64,000 bases of DNA, from the NCBI RefSeq assembly GCF_000686525.1, contig NZ_JMKT01000008.1, positions 310,001-374,000 on the forward strand. Reading direction: 5' to 3'. Made by a program: the position numbers and the translations under genes. Positions 7,076 to 15,961 of this stretch are shown piece by piece (the first letter of the stretch is position 1; the number at the start of each line of letters is the position of its first letter). The notes below the pieces were generated by a model. The model searched no databases and was not told where the DNA came from. It was given only the letters and a program-made list of their open reading frames with translations. The stretch is from Desulfonatronovibrio hydrogenovorans DSM 9292 (GTDB lineage Bacteria; Desulfobacterota; Desulfovibrionia; Desulfovibrionales; Desulfonatronovibrionaceae).

Positions 7076-9670
7076 CTAATTATTTTTGAAAGTGTAGTTG
7101 CCGCGCAAAAATTCGTCCACATACCAGGGAAGATCACCATCATCAGCAAGGCCCATATCAAGGAGCCGGATGGATCCCAGCATCCTGCCCATCAGGTCCA
7201 GTTTATGCTCTATTCTCGGGCAGTCATATTTTTTCATTTCAGCCAGGAGCATGTCTCCTTTAAGCATGATCTTGAAGCCAAGCTTTCTTAAAATCATGGA
7301 TATGAACTTGGCCCTTCTGGTTCTGGGTCCGATGTCTGCTGCTCCTCCCTTAAAGGACAGTTTGATGTAGTTGTCATTGACCCGGCTCGAACAGAAAGAG
7401 TCAATGGTTACAAAATTATAGCCCAGCCTGGCATTAAAGTTAACATACTTATCAGATATAATGACATAGTTTATGCCAGCTGGTTCAGCTTTTGGGGTTT
7501 TCTGTCTCGGAGCCGGCTTGCGCCTGTGGATGGCATACTCGACAACATCCAGGAGTCTGGATTGGGGGTGGTCTCCGCTCCATCGGACATCCTCATGACT
7601 CATTCCTTTGAGCAGGGCCTTGAGAGGAATTGAAGATATCTGATCCGGGCCGATCCCTGATCCATCCGGGTTGAACTCAACACCACCACCCAGGTCCAAC
7701 ACATGGATATTCAGGGGCAGATCAGTTTCAAGCCTGACAGCCATGTATTTGTCCAGCCCCTGGAGCTCTTCTCCCAGCCTGAACATCTCCTGCATGGCCA
7801 TTTCATGGCAGAAACGGACTATGTCGTGCAGGGTCTGGCAGCCCTGGGGAGAAAAATCCTTTGCACCTGGATCAACCAGATGCAGAGGTACAATTTTTTT
7901 GAGACTTTCCCGGACCAGTTTGAAAACCGGGCTGTCCTTCATGATGTTCACCGGGGGTTTGAATTTGAGAATACTCTCAGCGCGGCCCCTGTAAACCATT
8001 TGTCTGGTAGCGTCCAGAGTAATCACCTGGAGGTGGGCGATGATTTTTGTGCCGGTGGATGTTCCCACCAGGGTGGGAATGCCGAATTCCCTGGCCACAG
8101 AGGCCATATGCCCGGTCACACTGCCGACATCGGTGATTATTCCGGTTATTCTGGACATGGCCGGAACATAATCAGGAGAGGTCTGGGGCGCTACCAGGAT
8201 GGACCCCTGAGCCACAGCTGAGAGATCCTGGTCCGGACCCAGGACATGGGCCGGACCGCATGCAGTGCCCGGTGAAGCAGTCATTCCTCCGGACAGAATA
8301 ATATCCTGTTCATGATCTGGTATGGATGGAAGCTGGCATGACCCCGGAGTGTCCTGGTCAAACCTCTGCAATGGTCTGGCCTGGAGAATAAAGATGTTGC
8401 TGTTTTGGTCCAGAGCCCATTCCATATCCAGGGGATGGCCAAAATATTTTTCCAGTTTGAGCCCGTAGGTTACCAGACGGCTGATCTCATCAGCAGCCAG
8501 GCAGGCCTGACTGGTCTGACTGGCCGGTACTTTGACCTTTTTTAGGTCGTACTCGCCTCCCATGACCAGCATTGCTTTTTTTTCTGATATTTCCTGGCTG
8601 ATTACTTGTCTGTCCTCTCTGGATATCCTCCAGTAGTCAGTGGACATGGAGCCGTCCACCACGCTCACTCCCAGTCCCCAATTGGCATTTATGAGTAGAT
8701 CGTTTCTGGTGCTGTCATTGGGATCTGCGGTGTATAGACAGCCGCTGGCCCGGGCGTCCACCATCATCAGGCAGAGGACGCTCATGAGTACATCCAGGTC
8801 CCGGTAACCCTTACTTCTCCTGTAAAATACAGCCCTGGGGTTAAAGGTGCCGGCCACCACTTCTTTGTACGCCTTGAAGAAGCTTTCAGGTGCGACATTG
8901 AGGACTGAGCTGTGCTGACCTGCAAAACTGGCATCCTGAGAATCTTCTCCCACTGCGCTGCTCCGGACAGCAAGTCTGATATCCGGCCCAAACTCTGAAA
9001 TGAGGGAATCCAGCTCCATGGTTATGGCTTTGTGGATTCCAGCAGGAAGGGTGGCATCCATGACTTTTTTCTGGATTCCAAAGCAGGCTGATTCCAGCTT
9101 TTTGGTATCCCTGACGTCCAGGCCTTTCATTTCCTCCTTGATCAGTCCATACAGACCGGATTGTTTGAGGAAATGGTGGCAGGCATAAGCTGTGACAGAG
9201 AATCCTCTTGGAGTAGGCAGGTGGGCTCGGTTGGATATCTCGGCCAGGTTGGCAGCCTTGTTGCCTACCAGCTGCTGGTTTTCCCGGCTTAAGGAGGCAA
9301 GGGGAATGGTCCATTTGGATTTGTCCGGCTTGTTCTTGCGGATCAGCTCCTTAAGAATTGCTATCCCCAGTTTTTCTGTTGCTGAAAACAGGCCTGGATA
9401 TTTTCCTCCGGAGATGGCGTTCATATCTTCGGCTATTTCATAGACAACCCCTATAAGCTGTTCACACTGGTTGACCACATCATCATAATCAAAAGGTTTA
9501 TGGTCCAGAAGAAGATTCTCCAGATCGTTGATCAGAGCCAGGGCCTGGTTGTTGTTGGAAAGAAGACTTTTGAAGAATTCATATTTTTTCTTGAGTGGAG
9601 CATCATCAATGTCTTCAATCCTCATCCTGATCTTAAATTTGTCAAAAAGAAGATCCAGAAATTTTAGCAT
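7076..9670 (-). CDS. PEP-synthase-like phosphotransferase with unfamiliar C-terminal domain (II)
   Basis: An 864-residue paralogue of the next gene in the operon, with the same order: helical N-terminus, ATP-grasp (VGNKAANLAEISNR; LAVRSSAVGEDSQDASFAGQ; MEWALDQNS...ILQARPLQR), phosphohistidine domain (TDVGSVTGHMASVAREFGIP) and the same unrecognised C-terminal region with LGGGVEF and SFKGGAADIGPRTRRAK. The start at 9670 (MLKFLDLLF) is chosen rather than an upstream in-frame start at 9745 because it aligns with the paralogue's N-terminus and has GGAGT upstream. The C-terminal region is well conserved between the copies (for instance around NDNYIxxSFKGGAAD), so it is under selection. The gene diverges from the receiver/CBS/transporter set at 9980, sharing its upstream region. 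Confidence 0.85.
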   Translation of the reverse strand: MLKFLDLLFDKFKIRMRIEDIDDAPLKKKYEFFKSLLSNNNQALALINDLENLLLDHKPFDYDDVVNQCEQLIGVVYEIAEDMNAISGGKYPGLFSATEKLGIAILKELIRKNKPDKSKWTIPLASLSRENQQLVGNKAANLAEISNRAHLPTPRGFSVTAYACHHFLKQSGLYGLIKEEMKGLDVRDTKKLESACFGIQKKVMDATLPAGIHKAITMELDSLISEFGPDIRLAVRSSAVGEDSQDASFAGQHSSVLNVAPESFFKAYKEVVAGTFNPRAVFYRRSKGYRDLDVLMSVLCLMMVDARASGCLYTADPNDSTRNDLLINANWGLGVSVVDGSMSTDYWRISREDRQVISQEISEKKAMLVMGGEYDLKKVKVPASQTSQACLAADEISRLVTYGLKLEKYFGHPLDMEWALDQNSNIFILQARPLQRFDQDTPGSCQLPSIPDHEQDIILSGGMTASPGTACGPAHVLGPDQDLSAVAQGSILVAPQTSPDYVPAMSRITGIITDVGSVTGHMASVAREFGIPTLVGTSTGTKIIAHLQVITLDATRQMVYRGRAESILKFKPPVNIMKDSPVFKLVRESLKKIVPLHLVDPGAKDFSPQGCQTLHDIVRFCHEMAMQEMFRLGEELQGLDKYMAVRLETDLPLNIHVLDLGGGVEFNPDGSGIGPDQISSIPLKALLKGMSHEDVRWSGDHPQSRLLDVVEYAIHRRKPAPRQKTPKAEPAGINYVIISDKYVNFNARLGYNFVTIDSFCSSRVNDNYIKLSFKGGAADIGPRTRRAKFISMILRKLGFKIMLKGDMLLAEMKKYDCPRIEHKLDLMGRMLGSIRLLDMGLADDGDLPWYVDEFLRGNYTFKNN

Positions 9671-9903
9671 AAATGCAGTACTCCGCTGGGTAAACAAGCA
9701 ATTTTTAGTGGAACTGGCCAATTGATATAAGACATTGAAAATCAATTAGCAATACAGGGCAGTTGAGTCAGGCGGCAATTTAAGTTTTATTATGTGTCAT
9801 AATGAAGCAGCAGCCAGCTATACATTATGAAACATATAGAATCGAAGGCATGGAAAGGGATTAGTCGCAAATCTAAGTATTTGAAATTATTCAGGCCAAT
9901 ATC

Positions 9904-9919
9904 TGGCACGAGCATTGCT
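9904..9919 (+). promoter_or_regulatory. Consensus sigma-54 promoter
   Basis: TGGCACGAGCATTGCT is a full match to the -24/-12 consensus TGGCACG-N4-TTGCT. It lies 60 bases before the start of the receiver gene at 9980, a normal distance for a leader. It would drive the receiver - CBS - DASS set under a sigma-54 activator. The rest of the 9671-9979 gap contains no gene; the minus-strand promoter of the 9670 gene must also be here but was not identified. Confidence 0.85.
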
Positions 9920-9979
9920 AATGTAGCCTCTGAAGTCATTGTTCAGGGTGGCTGGATCTAACCAAAGGAAGTCAGGCGC

Positions 9980-10375
9980 ATGGATCAGGCAAACAGCATA
10001 ACATCAGACAGCAAGCCCTGTATTCTTGTGATTGAAGAAAGCAGGATATTTTGTTCAATCCTGTCCCGGGTGCTGGAAAGTCAGGGTTTCAGAGTGGCCA
10101 AAGTCTTTTCCCTGGATAGAGCCCTGGAAGAGATTGCCAGGGATTGTCCTGATGTTGTGGTCCTCAGTCTGACCCGTTTCAGGGGAGAAGGTGTATCCAT
10201 GCTTTCCGTACTCAAGGAGGCTTACTCGGAGCTGCCGTTGATTGTCCTGGGCTTTCAGGAGGACAGCAGGCTTTCCCTGGAGTGCATGCGGCTGGGAGCC
10301 GCCGACTTCCTGCTGCTGCCCCTGGACCTGGAAGATCTGATAAAGAGTATATCCAGGCTTATAAGTGATAAGTGA
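9980..10375 (+). CDS. Degenerate (pseudo-)receiver domain protein
   Basis: 131 residues with the length and pattern of a CheY-like receiver (CILVIEESRIFCSILSRVLE; CPDVVVLSLTRFRGEG; MRLGAADFLLLPLDLEDL). The residues that make phosphorylation possible are gone: the phospho-acceptor Asp is Ser63, the conserved Thr/Ser is Gly91 and the Lys is Leu113. The acidic pair is Glu-Glu (19-20). The fold should persist but not be phosphorylated. It holds the same place (first gene before CBS and transporter) as the intact receiver at 1553, so it may be a constitutive or ligand-gated version. It is preceded by a sigma-54 promoter. Confidence 0.85.
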   Translation: MDQANSITSDSKPCILVIEESRIFCSILSRVLESQGFRVAKVFSLDRALEEIARDCPDVVVLSLTRFRGEGVSMLSVLKEAYSELPLIVLGFQEDSRLSLECMRLGAADFLLLPLDLEDLIKSISRLISDK

Positions 10376-10448
10376 AGCAGATACTAATTTTTTGGAAAGG
10401 GCTCAATAAAATAAAGGCTTAATAAGAACACTAACCATGGAGGTTGAT

Positions 10449-11006
10449 ATGGAAAAGTCACTGGTAAAAGAATTGACTTGTCCGGTCAAAGATTTCCCCA
10501 GAATCCGGGAGAATTCAACATTTGTCCAGGCTGCCAGGGCCCTGCATCAGGCCCAGGAGGAATTTACCTCGGGTAAGGGCAAGCAGAGGATTCTTTTGGT
10601 GGAAGATCAGGACGGAAAAATCAAGGGCAAGCTTTCACCTTTTGATCTGATGCGCGGTCTTGAGCCGGAATATGAAAAGCTGGTGGATACCAGTAAAGGT
10701 GCTTTTGTGGCCAACTACGAATACGTGATCCAGACCATGCGGGAGCAGTACTCATTTTTGGAAAAACCTTTGAGTGATCTCTGCTCCAAGGCAGCCCAGA
10801 CAAAGGTCAGGGACTTTCTCAGGCCTGTGACTGAAATCCAGACCATAAGGTCCGGGGCCAGCCTGAATCAGGCTCTGCACAGGTTTATTGTAACTCGGTT
10901 TGACTCCTTGTTTGTGGTGGATGATGGCAAGCTGGTGGGAGTTTTAAGGTTTTCCGATGTGTACAGGGAAATCTATAAGACCATAACCCAGGAATGTAAT
11001 TTATAA
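10449..11006 (+). CDS. Double-CBS-domain protein preceding DASS transporter (paralogue)
   Basis: 185 residues, clearly homologous to the protein at 2339: FTSGKGKQRILLVEDQDGKI / GKLSPFDLMRGLEPEYEKL and a C-terminal FDSLFVVDDGKLVGVLRFSDV. It probably binds adenylates with two CBS motifs and acts on the next gene's product. The ATG at 10449 is preferred over 10437 because GGAGG lies at 10440-10444, inside the longer version. A 61-base gap separates it from the transporter. Confidence 0.85.
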   Translation: MEKSLVKELTCPVKDFPRIRENSTFVQAARALHQAQEEFTSGKGKQRILLVEDQDGKIKGKLSPFDLMRGLEPEYEKLVDTSKGAFVANYEYVIQTMREQYSFLEKPLSDLCSKAAQTKVRDFLRPVTEIQTIRSGASLNQALHRFIVTRFDSLFVVDDGKLVGVLRFSDVYREIYKTITQECNL

Positions 11007-11067
11007 GAAAATTTTTTGCCTCTTTTTGTGAAAAAAATAGCAAAATTATATTTCGGAGGTATCTAAC

Positions 11068-12531
11068 ATGTCTGATAGAGCATTGGATCAAAACCAGGGT
11101 GAGATAGTAATTGAAGAGCATCCTGAAGCACCCAGGCAGTCGGGCAAGAGCATTATCATCAAGTGCTCCATTGCCGTGTTGCTGGGTCTGCTTGTTTATG
11201 CCCTTCCCACACCGGATAACCTGTCCATTGAAGGACACAGGCTGCTGGCTCTGCTGGTAACCTGCCTGATTCTCTGGACCACCGAGGCCATCCCCATCGG
11301 TATTACAGCCCTTTGCGTTGGAGGAGGGATGATCATGTTCGACATTGTGGGCAGAAACGACGCCTGGACGCCCTATGCCAACCCGGCAGTCATGTTCGTG
11401 CTCATGATCATCATGTTCGGGGTGGTGCTCAACGAGGTGGGGCTGGCCAGACGTTTGATGTATCATCTTCTGCGGCTGGCCGGGACCAATGTCAAGAAGC
11501 TGAGCTTCATCCTGGCCGTGGGCTGCACCATGCTGGCCACCATACTGCATGATGCAACCGTGACCGTTGTCATGGTCTTTGCATTTGTGCCGGTTTTCAT
11601 GGCCATGGGTATGAAGCCCGGGCAGGGGCATGATCTGCCCAAGTTTTTCCTGATTCTGATCCCTTTGGCAGCTTCAGCAGGTGGATTCGGGACCATGATC
11701 GGCGGAGGGCGAAATCCCCTGGCGGTTGAGATCCTTTACCGCTATACTCAGCAGGAAACAGGAGAAGGCAGGGTCATTGGTTTTCTGGAATACCTGATTA
11801 TCCAGTTTCCCATCTGCTTTTTTACAGCAGTGGCAACCTGGGCTGTGGTCTACTTTTTGTTCCGGCCCAAGGAAAAGGAGCTGGTCGGTGTCAAGCTGGA
11901 GTACCCGGGACCGTTGCGCGGGGCAGAACTGGGTGTGGCCCTGGTTTTTGTGGGTGCCTTTGTGCTCTGGTTCATGGGGGACCTGACCGGATGGCATGTG
12001 AGTGTGCCTGCTGTATTGGCCATGATCGGATTCTGCGCTCCGGGCTGGGTGTCCTTCAGGACCATTTGTGACAAGTTTCCCTGGGAGTCCTGGATTGTGT
12101 TCGGGGCAGGTGTATCTCTGGGTCTTGCCCTGCTTAAGACCGGAGCTGGACAGTTTCTTGCCGAGGCCTGCCTGCCGCTTCTGGAAGGAAGAAATGATTT
12201 TATCGTATTCTACGGTCTTGGATTTTTCGGATCATTTCTGTCCAGCCTCATGAGCAACTCAGCTGCAGTGGCTCTGACTCTGCCCATAACCCTGCCCATG
12301 GCAGAAATGCTTGGGATGTCGCCGGTGGCGGTAGCTCTGCTGGCTCCCATGACCACCTCCTTCATCATGCTGGTCATTGGCTGCCCTCCGACCATTATAG
12401 CCTACAGCTCCGGATACTTCACTCAGGTGGATTTTATCAAGGTGGCTGTGCCCTGGTGTCTGATCCTGCTGGTGGTGGCGGTTGTGGGGGTACTTTTTTA
12501 CTGGCCCCTGATCGGGATTGCAGCCCATTAA
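11068..12531 (+). CDS. DASS/SLC13-family anion:Na+ symporter-like membrane protein (II)
   Basis: A 487-residue polytopic protein, strongly similar to the transporter at 2969 along its whole length, with about 20 extra hydrophilic N-terminal residues. Family features are TEAIPIGITALCVGGG and SSLMSNSAAVALTLPI (S396-N397-S398). The first-repeat binding turn is again HDA (H161-D162-A163). It should move a divalent anion with sodium across the inner membrane. The context (CBS protein and receiver before it, receiver and kinases after it, sat-apr-qmo further on) points to a sulfur oxyanion and signal-controlled activity. The Shine-Dalgarno is CGGAGG. A hairpin follows the stop. Confidence 0.88.
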   Translation: MSDRALDQNQGEIVIEEHPEAPRQSGKSIIIKCSIAVLLGLLVYALPTPDNLSIEGHRLLALLVTCLILWTTEAIPIGITALCVGGGMIMFDIVGRNDAWTPYANPAVMFVLMIIMFGVVLNEVGLARRLMYHLLRLAGTNVKKLSFILAVGCTMLATILHDATVTVVMVFAFVPVFMAMGMKPGQGHDLPKFFLILIPLAASAGGFGTMIGGGRNPLAVEILYRYTQQETGEGRVIGFLEYLIIQFPICFFTAVATWAVVYFLFRPKEKELVGVKLEYPGPLRGAELGVALVFVGAFVLWFMGDLTGWHVSVPAVLAMIGFCAPGWVSFRTICDKFPWESWIVFGAGVSLGLALLKTGAGQFLAEACLPLLEGRNDFIVFYGLGFFGSFLSSLMSNSAAVALTLPITLPMAEMLGMSPVAVALLAPMTTSFIMLVIGCPPTIIAYSSGYFTQVDFIKVAVPWCLILLVVAVVGVLFYWPLIGIAAH

Positions 12532-12542
12532 CAGTAAAGGCT

Positions 12543-12575
12543 GAATTACCGTCCGAGATGATCGGGCGGTAATTC
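12543..12575. terminator. Hairpin after transporter II
   Basis: GAATTACCGTCCG pairs with CGGGCGGTAATTC (13 bp, one G-T) around a 7-base loop. No T-run follows, so it may protect the 3' end of the mRNA or terminate weakly rather than stop transcription fully. Confidence 0.55.
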
Positions 12576-12730
12576 AAGAATAACTAAAAAGCCCTTGACT
12601 TTTTTTGTACAAACAGTTGAAAGTTCATATGTAACCAAAGAGCATGTCCTGGCAGCCAGCTGGTGAAAAGGGCGAAGCTGCAGCTGATGAACCAAATCAT
12701 GGAATTTGATCTAAAGGAGGTTGAAAGGCC

Positions 12731-13183
12731 ATGTTTGACAATACAAGTCTAAAACTGCTTCTGGTGGATGACGAGGAAAGATTCAGGACCACACTGGCTA
12801 AAAGATTGCAGGGCAAAGGTTTTGAGACTGCTGATGTAGGCAGTGGCACACAGGCCCTTGAGTACATCAAGGATAACCCGGTGGATGTGATCATACTGGA
12901 CATCAAGATGCCGGGTATGGATGGAATTGAGACTTTGGCCCAGGTCAAGCAGATCACTCCGGGCATTGAAGTTATTCTTCTGACCGGGCACGGTACAGTG
13001 GATACGGCCATTGAAGGCATGCGGGCCGGAGCGTATGATTATCTCATGAAGCCCTGTGAAATCGAAGACCTTATAGACAAGATCAGCAGGGCCTTTGAAG
13101 TTAAAAAGGAACGGGATACCAGGCTTAAGCAGGCTGAGGAAAGAAGCCGCCTGGACAAGCTGGAAAAGGCTGTAAGATTTTAA
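12731..13183 (+). CDS. Stand-alone response-regulator receiver protein
   Basis: 150 residues: one receiver domain with D13/D14, phospho-acceptor D57 (ILDIKMPG), T85 and K107 (LMKPCE), then a charged helical tail (about 115-150). It is nearly the same as the receivers at 1553 and 15445. A strong Shine-Dalgarno (AAAGGAGG) precedes the start and a terminator follows at 13189, so it forms a small unit of its own between transporter II and the kinase genes. There is no output domain; a transporter or CBS protein is a likely target. Confidence 0.93.
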   Translation: MFDNTSLKLLLVDDEERFRTTLAKRLQGKGFETADVGSGTQALEYIKDNPVDVIILDIKMPGMDGIETLAQVKQITPGIEVILLTGHGTVDTAIEGMRAGAYDYLMKPCEIEDLIDKISRAFEVKKERDTRLKQAEERSRLDKLEKAVRF

Positions 13184-13188
13184 ATGAC

Positions 13189-13235
13189 TTGCCCGCCGGT
13201 TTCAGCAGGTAATTGAAACCGGCGGGCATCTTTGT
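13189..13235 (+). terminator. Rho-independent terminator
   Basis: TGCCCGCCGGTTTCA and TGAAACCGGCGGGCA form a 15-bp stem with a 9-base loop, followed by TCTTTGT. It closes the receiver gene at 12731. Confidence 0.82.
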
Positions 13236-13256
13236 AATAATTAGCTGGGACTGTCA

Positions 13257-13532
13257 GTGGATATGGAGAAGAAGGAAGCAAAAACAGCTGAAAGTCAGTC
13301 CGGCCATGCTGACGACCAGACACCCGACCTGGAGCATGGATCTGAGAACAGTGATCAAAAAAATATTGATCCAATGTATCAGATGCTCAAACCCCTGCAC
13401 AATCTGCCCCGGGGCAAGAATACCTGGAACCCGGAGTTCATCAAAAAACCCTGGTTCTGGCCTTTAAGTGCTGTGGTTTTGATTATTCTTTTTTATGTCT
13501 ATCCCTACATCTGGGATTATTTTTTTGAGTAG
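13257..13532 (+). CDS. Small single-span membrane protein of unknown function
   Basis: 91 residues. The first 65 or so are acidic and hydrophilic, and a single membrane helix (about 68-87, PLSAVVLIILFYVYPYIW) lies close to the C-terminus, so it would be a tail-anchored protein facing the cytoplasm. The start is GTG at 13257 with TGGGA six bases upstream; ATG at 13263 is the alternative. It lies between a receiver and a histidine kinase. I recognise no family. It could be a tether or small subunit for the transporter or kinase. Confidence 0.55.
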   Translation: MDMEKKEAKTAESQSGHADDQTPDLEHGSENSDQKNIDPMYQMLKPLHNLPRGKNTWNPEFIKKPWFWPLSAVVLIILFYVYPYIWDYFFE

Positions 13533-13710
13533 TCCCTCTGCCTTTCCATCACAAGTTTTCGGGCTGGATTATGAAAGTTCTGAGCCTGGACCGGCCATTA
13601 TTGAGTGCAAAGGATTTGGGACAAAAAACTCGATGACCTCCTTGAATTTTTTCAGGATAATGATTGAATATTGACCCTGATGCCTGGATTATCCAACTGC
13701 ATAGCCATCC

Positions 13711-15423
13711 ATGAAAAGAAACATTAAAGGGGCAAGCGTTTACAGTGCAAAGCTGCGCTGGCACATCATCATTTCTTACTGCTTAGCTGCTGTCATTTCA
13801 CTGGGACTCATTGCCGGGACCATATATTTTCAGTATCGAAGCGCAATCACAGAAAGGGCAACTGCCAGGCTGGTATCCATAGTCATGGAGCATAAGGGGG
13901 CCATTGAGAATTTTCTCTTTGAGCTGGCCAATACCATGCGCATGGTCACCTTGCTCGAACAGTACGACCAGCTGAAACAGCAGGAAGTTCTGGAACAGGT
14001 TTATGCGGTCCTGGAAAAGGAGTATGATTTTGCCTTTGAAGACCTTGGAGTCCTGGACTTGGAAGGCAATCACCTGGCTTATGTCGGGCCTTACGACCTG
14101 ATGGACAAGAATTACAGGGAATCTCCATGGTTTCAGGAGGTCCTGGAAAAAGACCTGGTTATCAGCAATGTGTTTCTGGGCTTCAGGCAGGTACCGCATT
14201 TCATCATAGCCATCAAACAGACCAATGGCCAGGAAACCTGGGTGCTCAGGGCTACGGTCAATGCAGTCAAGTTTGCATCCCTGGTGGAATACGTCCGTTT
14301 CGGCCGGACAGGCTTTGCCTACATCGTCAGCAGCGACGGTCATTACCAGACCAGGTCCAGAGAGGGATTCAGGGTCATGGATCAGGTCAGTCCCGGTCTT
14401 CTTGACCTGAGCATGTTTGAAGGAGTCAATTTCTGGAAACTGAACCAGGAAGACAGGAGTTTTTTCAGGGCCAAGACCTGGATCAAGGACAATGACTGGC
14501 TGCTGGTTGTGGAGCAGGATGTGGATGATATTTACGGAGAGCTTTATCCATTGAGGCAGAATTCCCTCATCATCTTTGCCCTGGGTGGTGCGCTACTGGT
14601 CCTTCTTACTTTGCTGACCATGAAGATACTCCTGCGCCGGGTCAAGCTGATTGACTCTGAAAAGCAGCTTCTGGACGAGCAGCTTATCCAGTCTCAGAAA
14701 CTGGCATCCATTGGACAGCTTTCTGCAGGCATTGCCCATGAGATCAACAACCCCCTGGCCATAATCGGGGAAGAAGCAGGATGGATTCAGGATATTCTCA
14801 AACGTGACAACATGCAGGATATCCCTGAACGTGACGAACTGACGGACTCTCTGCGGGAGATAAGCCAGCAGGCAAAAAGATGCAGGAGAATCACCCATAA
14901 GCTTCTGAGTTTTTCCAGGAAAATGGATTCCACCATCCGCGATGTGGATATGAACCTGCTCATTGATGAGGTTGCAGCCCTTAGAGAGCGTGAAGCCAAG
15001 CTGTATTCCATCAAGTTTGTCAGGGATTATGAAAAGGATCTGCCCATAATCAAGACTGACTCATCCCAACTCAGGCAGGTTTTTTTCAATCTTATCAATA
15101 ATGCCATGGATGCCATTCAGAAGGATGGGGAGATCTGCATAACAACCAGTAAGAACAAGGACGATTCAGTAGCGGTGTCCATCAGCGATACAGGTCCAGG
15201 CATTCCCAGTGAAAACCTGCTCCGGATATTTGATCCTTTTTTCACCACCAAGGAGCCGGGCAAAGGTACAGGCCTGGGTTTGTCCATCTGTCATGGAATA
15301 ATTGAAAAGCTTGGAGGAACAATTTTTGTGGCCAGCAAGGTCGGGCATGGGACCACCTTTACAGTAAGACTTCCTAAAAACCCCGACCTGGCACTGGTCA
15401 AGATAAAGAATGATAAAATTTGA
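13711..15423 (+). CDS. Sensor histidine kinase with extracytoplasmic Cache-like domain (I)
   Basis: 570 residues. TM1 is about 18-40, then a periplasmic region (about 41-284) with a Cache-like pattern ([42 protein letters not shown]). TM2 is about 285-308. A short coiled stretch leads to the HisKA helix with the phospho-acceptor His343 ([16 protein letters not shown]). The HATPase_c domain has [33 protein letters not shown]. The class resembles NtrB/DctB-type kinases. The partner is probably the receiver at 15445, whose start follows by about 20 bases. Cache domains bind small anions such as carboxylates, which would fit sensing the transported anion. The start has only a weak ribosome-binding site. 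Confidence 0.92.
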   Translation: MKRNIKGASVYSAKLRWHIIISYCLAAVISLGLIAGTIYFQYRSAITERATARLVSIVMEHKGAIENFLFELANTMRMVTLLEQYDQLKQQEVLEQVYAVLEKEYDFAFEDLGVLDLEGNHLAYVGPYDLMDKNYRESPWFQEVLEKDLVISNVFLGFRQVPHFIIAIKQTNGQETWVLRATVNAVKFASLVEYVRFGRTGFAYIVSSDGHYQTRSREGFRVMDQVSPGLLDLSMFEGVNFWKLNQEDRSFFRAKTWIKDNDWLLVVEQDVDDIYGELYPLRQNSLIIFALGGALLVLLTLLTMKILLRRVKLIDSEKQLLDEQLIQSQKLASIGQLSAGIAHEINNPLAIIGEEAGWIQDILKRDNMQDIPERDELTDSLREISQQAKRCRRITHKLLSFSRKMDSTIRDVDMNLLIDEVAALREREAKLYSIKFVRDYEKDLPIIKTDSSQLRQVFFNLINNAMDAIQKDGEICITTSKNKDDSVAVSISDTGPGIPSENLLRIFDPFFTTKEPGKGTGLGLSICHGIIEKLGGTIFVASKVGHGTTFTVRLPKNPDLALVKIKNDKI

Positions 15424-15444
15424 ATATGAAAGGTTGACAAAATT

Positions 15445-15885
15445 ATGACCCTTAAAAAAGATTTGACCAAAAACGCACCCAGGATACTTCTTGTTGATGA
15501 CGAGGACCGGTTTAGAACAACTTTGAAAAAGAGGCTGTCCACCAGACACCATCAGGTTCTGGACGCCTCCAATGGGTTGAGGGCTCTGGAGATTGTCAGG
15601 GAGACTCCAGTTGATGTCGTGGTTCTGGATGTACGTATGCCAGGCCTCAGCGGACTGGAAACCCTGACCGAGATGAAGAAGATTGCCCCGGATATCGAGG
15701 TGATCCTGCTGACCGGCCACGCTTCCATTGATCCGGCCATTGAGGGTATGCGCCTGGGAGCCTTTGATTATCTCATGAAACCCTGCGATATAGAAGATCT
15801 GATGATAAAAATTGAAAGTGCTTATGAAACAAAGCAGGCCAGAGTGGATAAATCAGGCTCAAAACAAGGTGCCTGGAGCGATTGA
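15445..15885 (+). CDS. Stand-alone response-regulator receiver protein
   Basis: 146 residues with a complete receiver: D18/D19, phospho-acceptor D62 (VLDVRMPG), T90 and K112 (LMKPCD). It has a short Ser/Lys-rich tail and no output domain. It sits between two paralogous histidine kinases in the same direction (13711 and 15962), so it is presumably their shared or main phosphorylation target. It is near-identical in motif sequence to the receivers at 1553 and 12731. Confidence 0.93.
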   Translation: MTLKKDLTKNAPRILLVDDEDRFRTTLKKRLSTRHHQVLDASNGLRALEIVRETPVDVVVLDVRMPGLSGLETLTEMKKIAPDIEVILLTGHASIDPAIEGMRLGAFDYLMKPCDIEDLMIKIESAYETKQARVDKSGSKQGAWSD

Positions 15886-15961
15886 GACTAAAAAGAATCT
15901 GGCTCCACGGCCTCTTTTGGGTTTGGGCTAGACTTCACCAAAACTACCTGAGGATATTTTT

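Noticed and set aside
10885-11631. A 248-codon minus-strand frame opposite the CBS gene end and transporter II
   Set aside because: Composition is rich in His and Gln, typical of an antisense shadow of a membrane protein gene.
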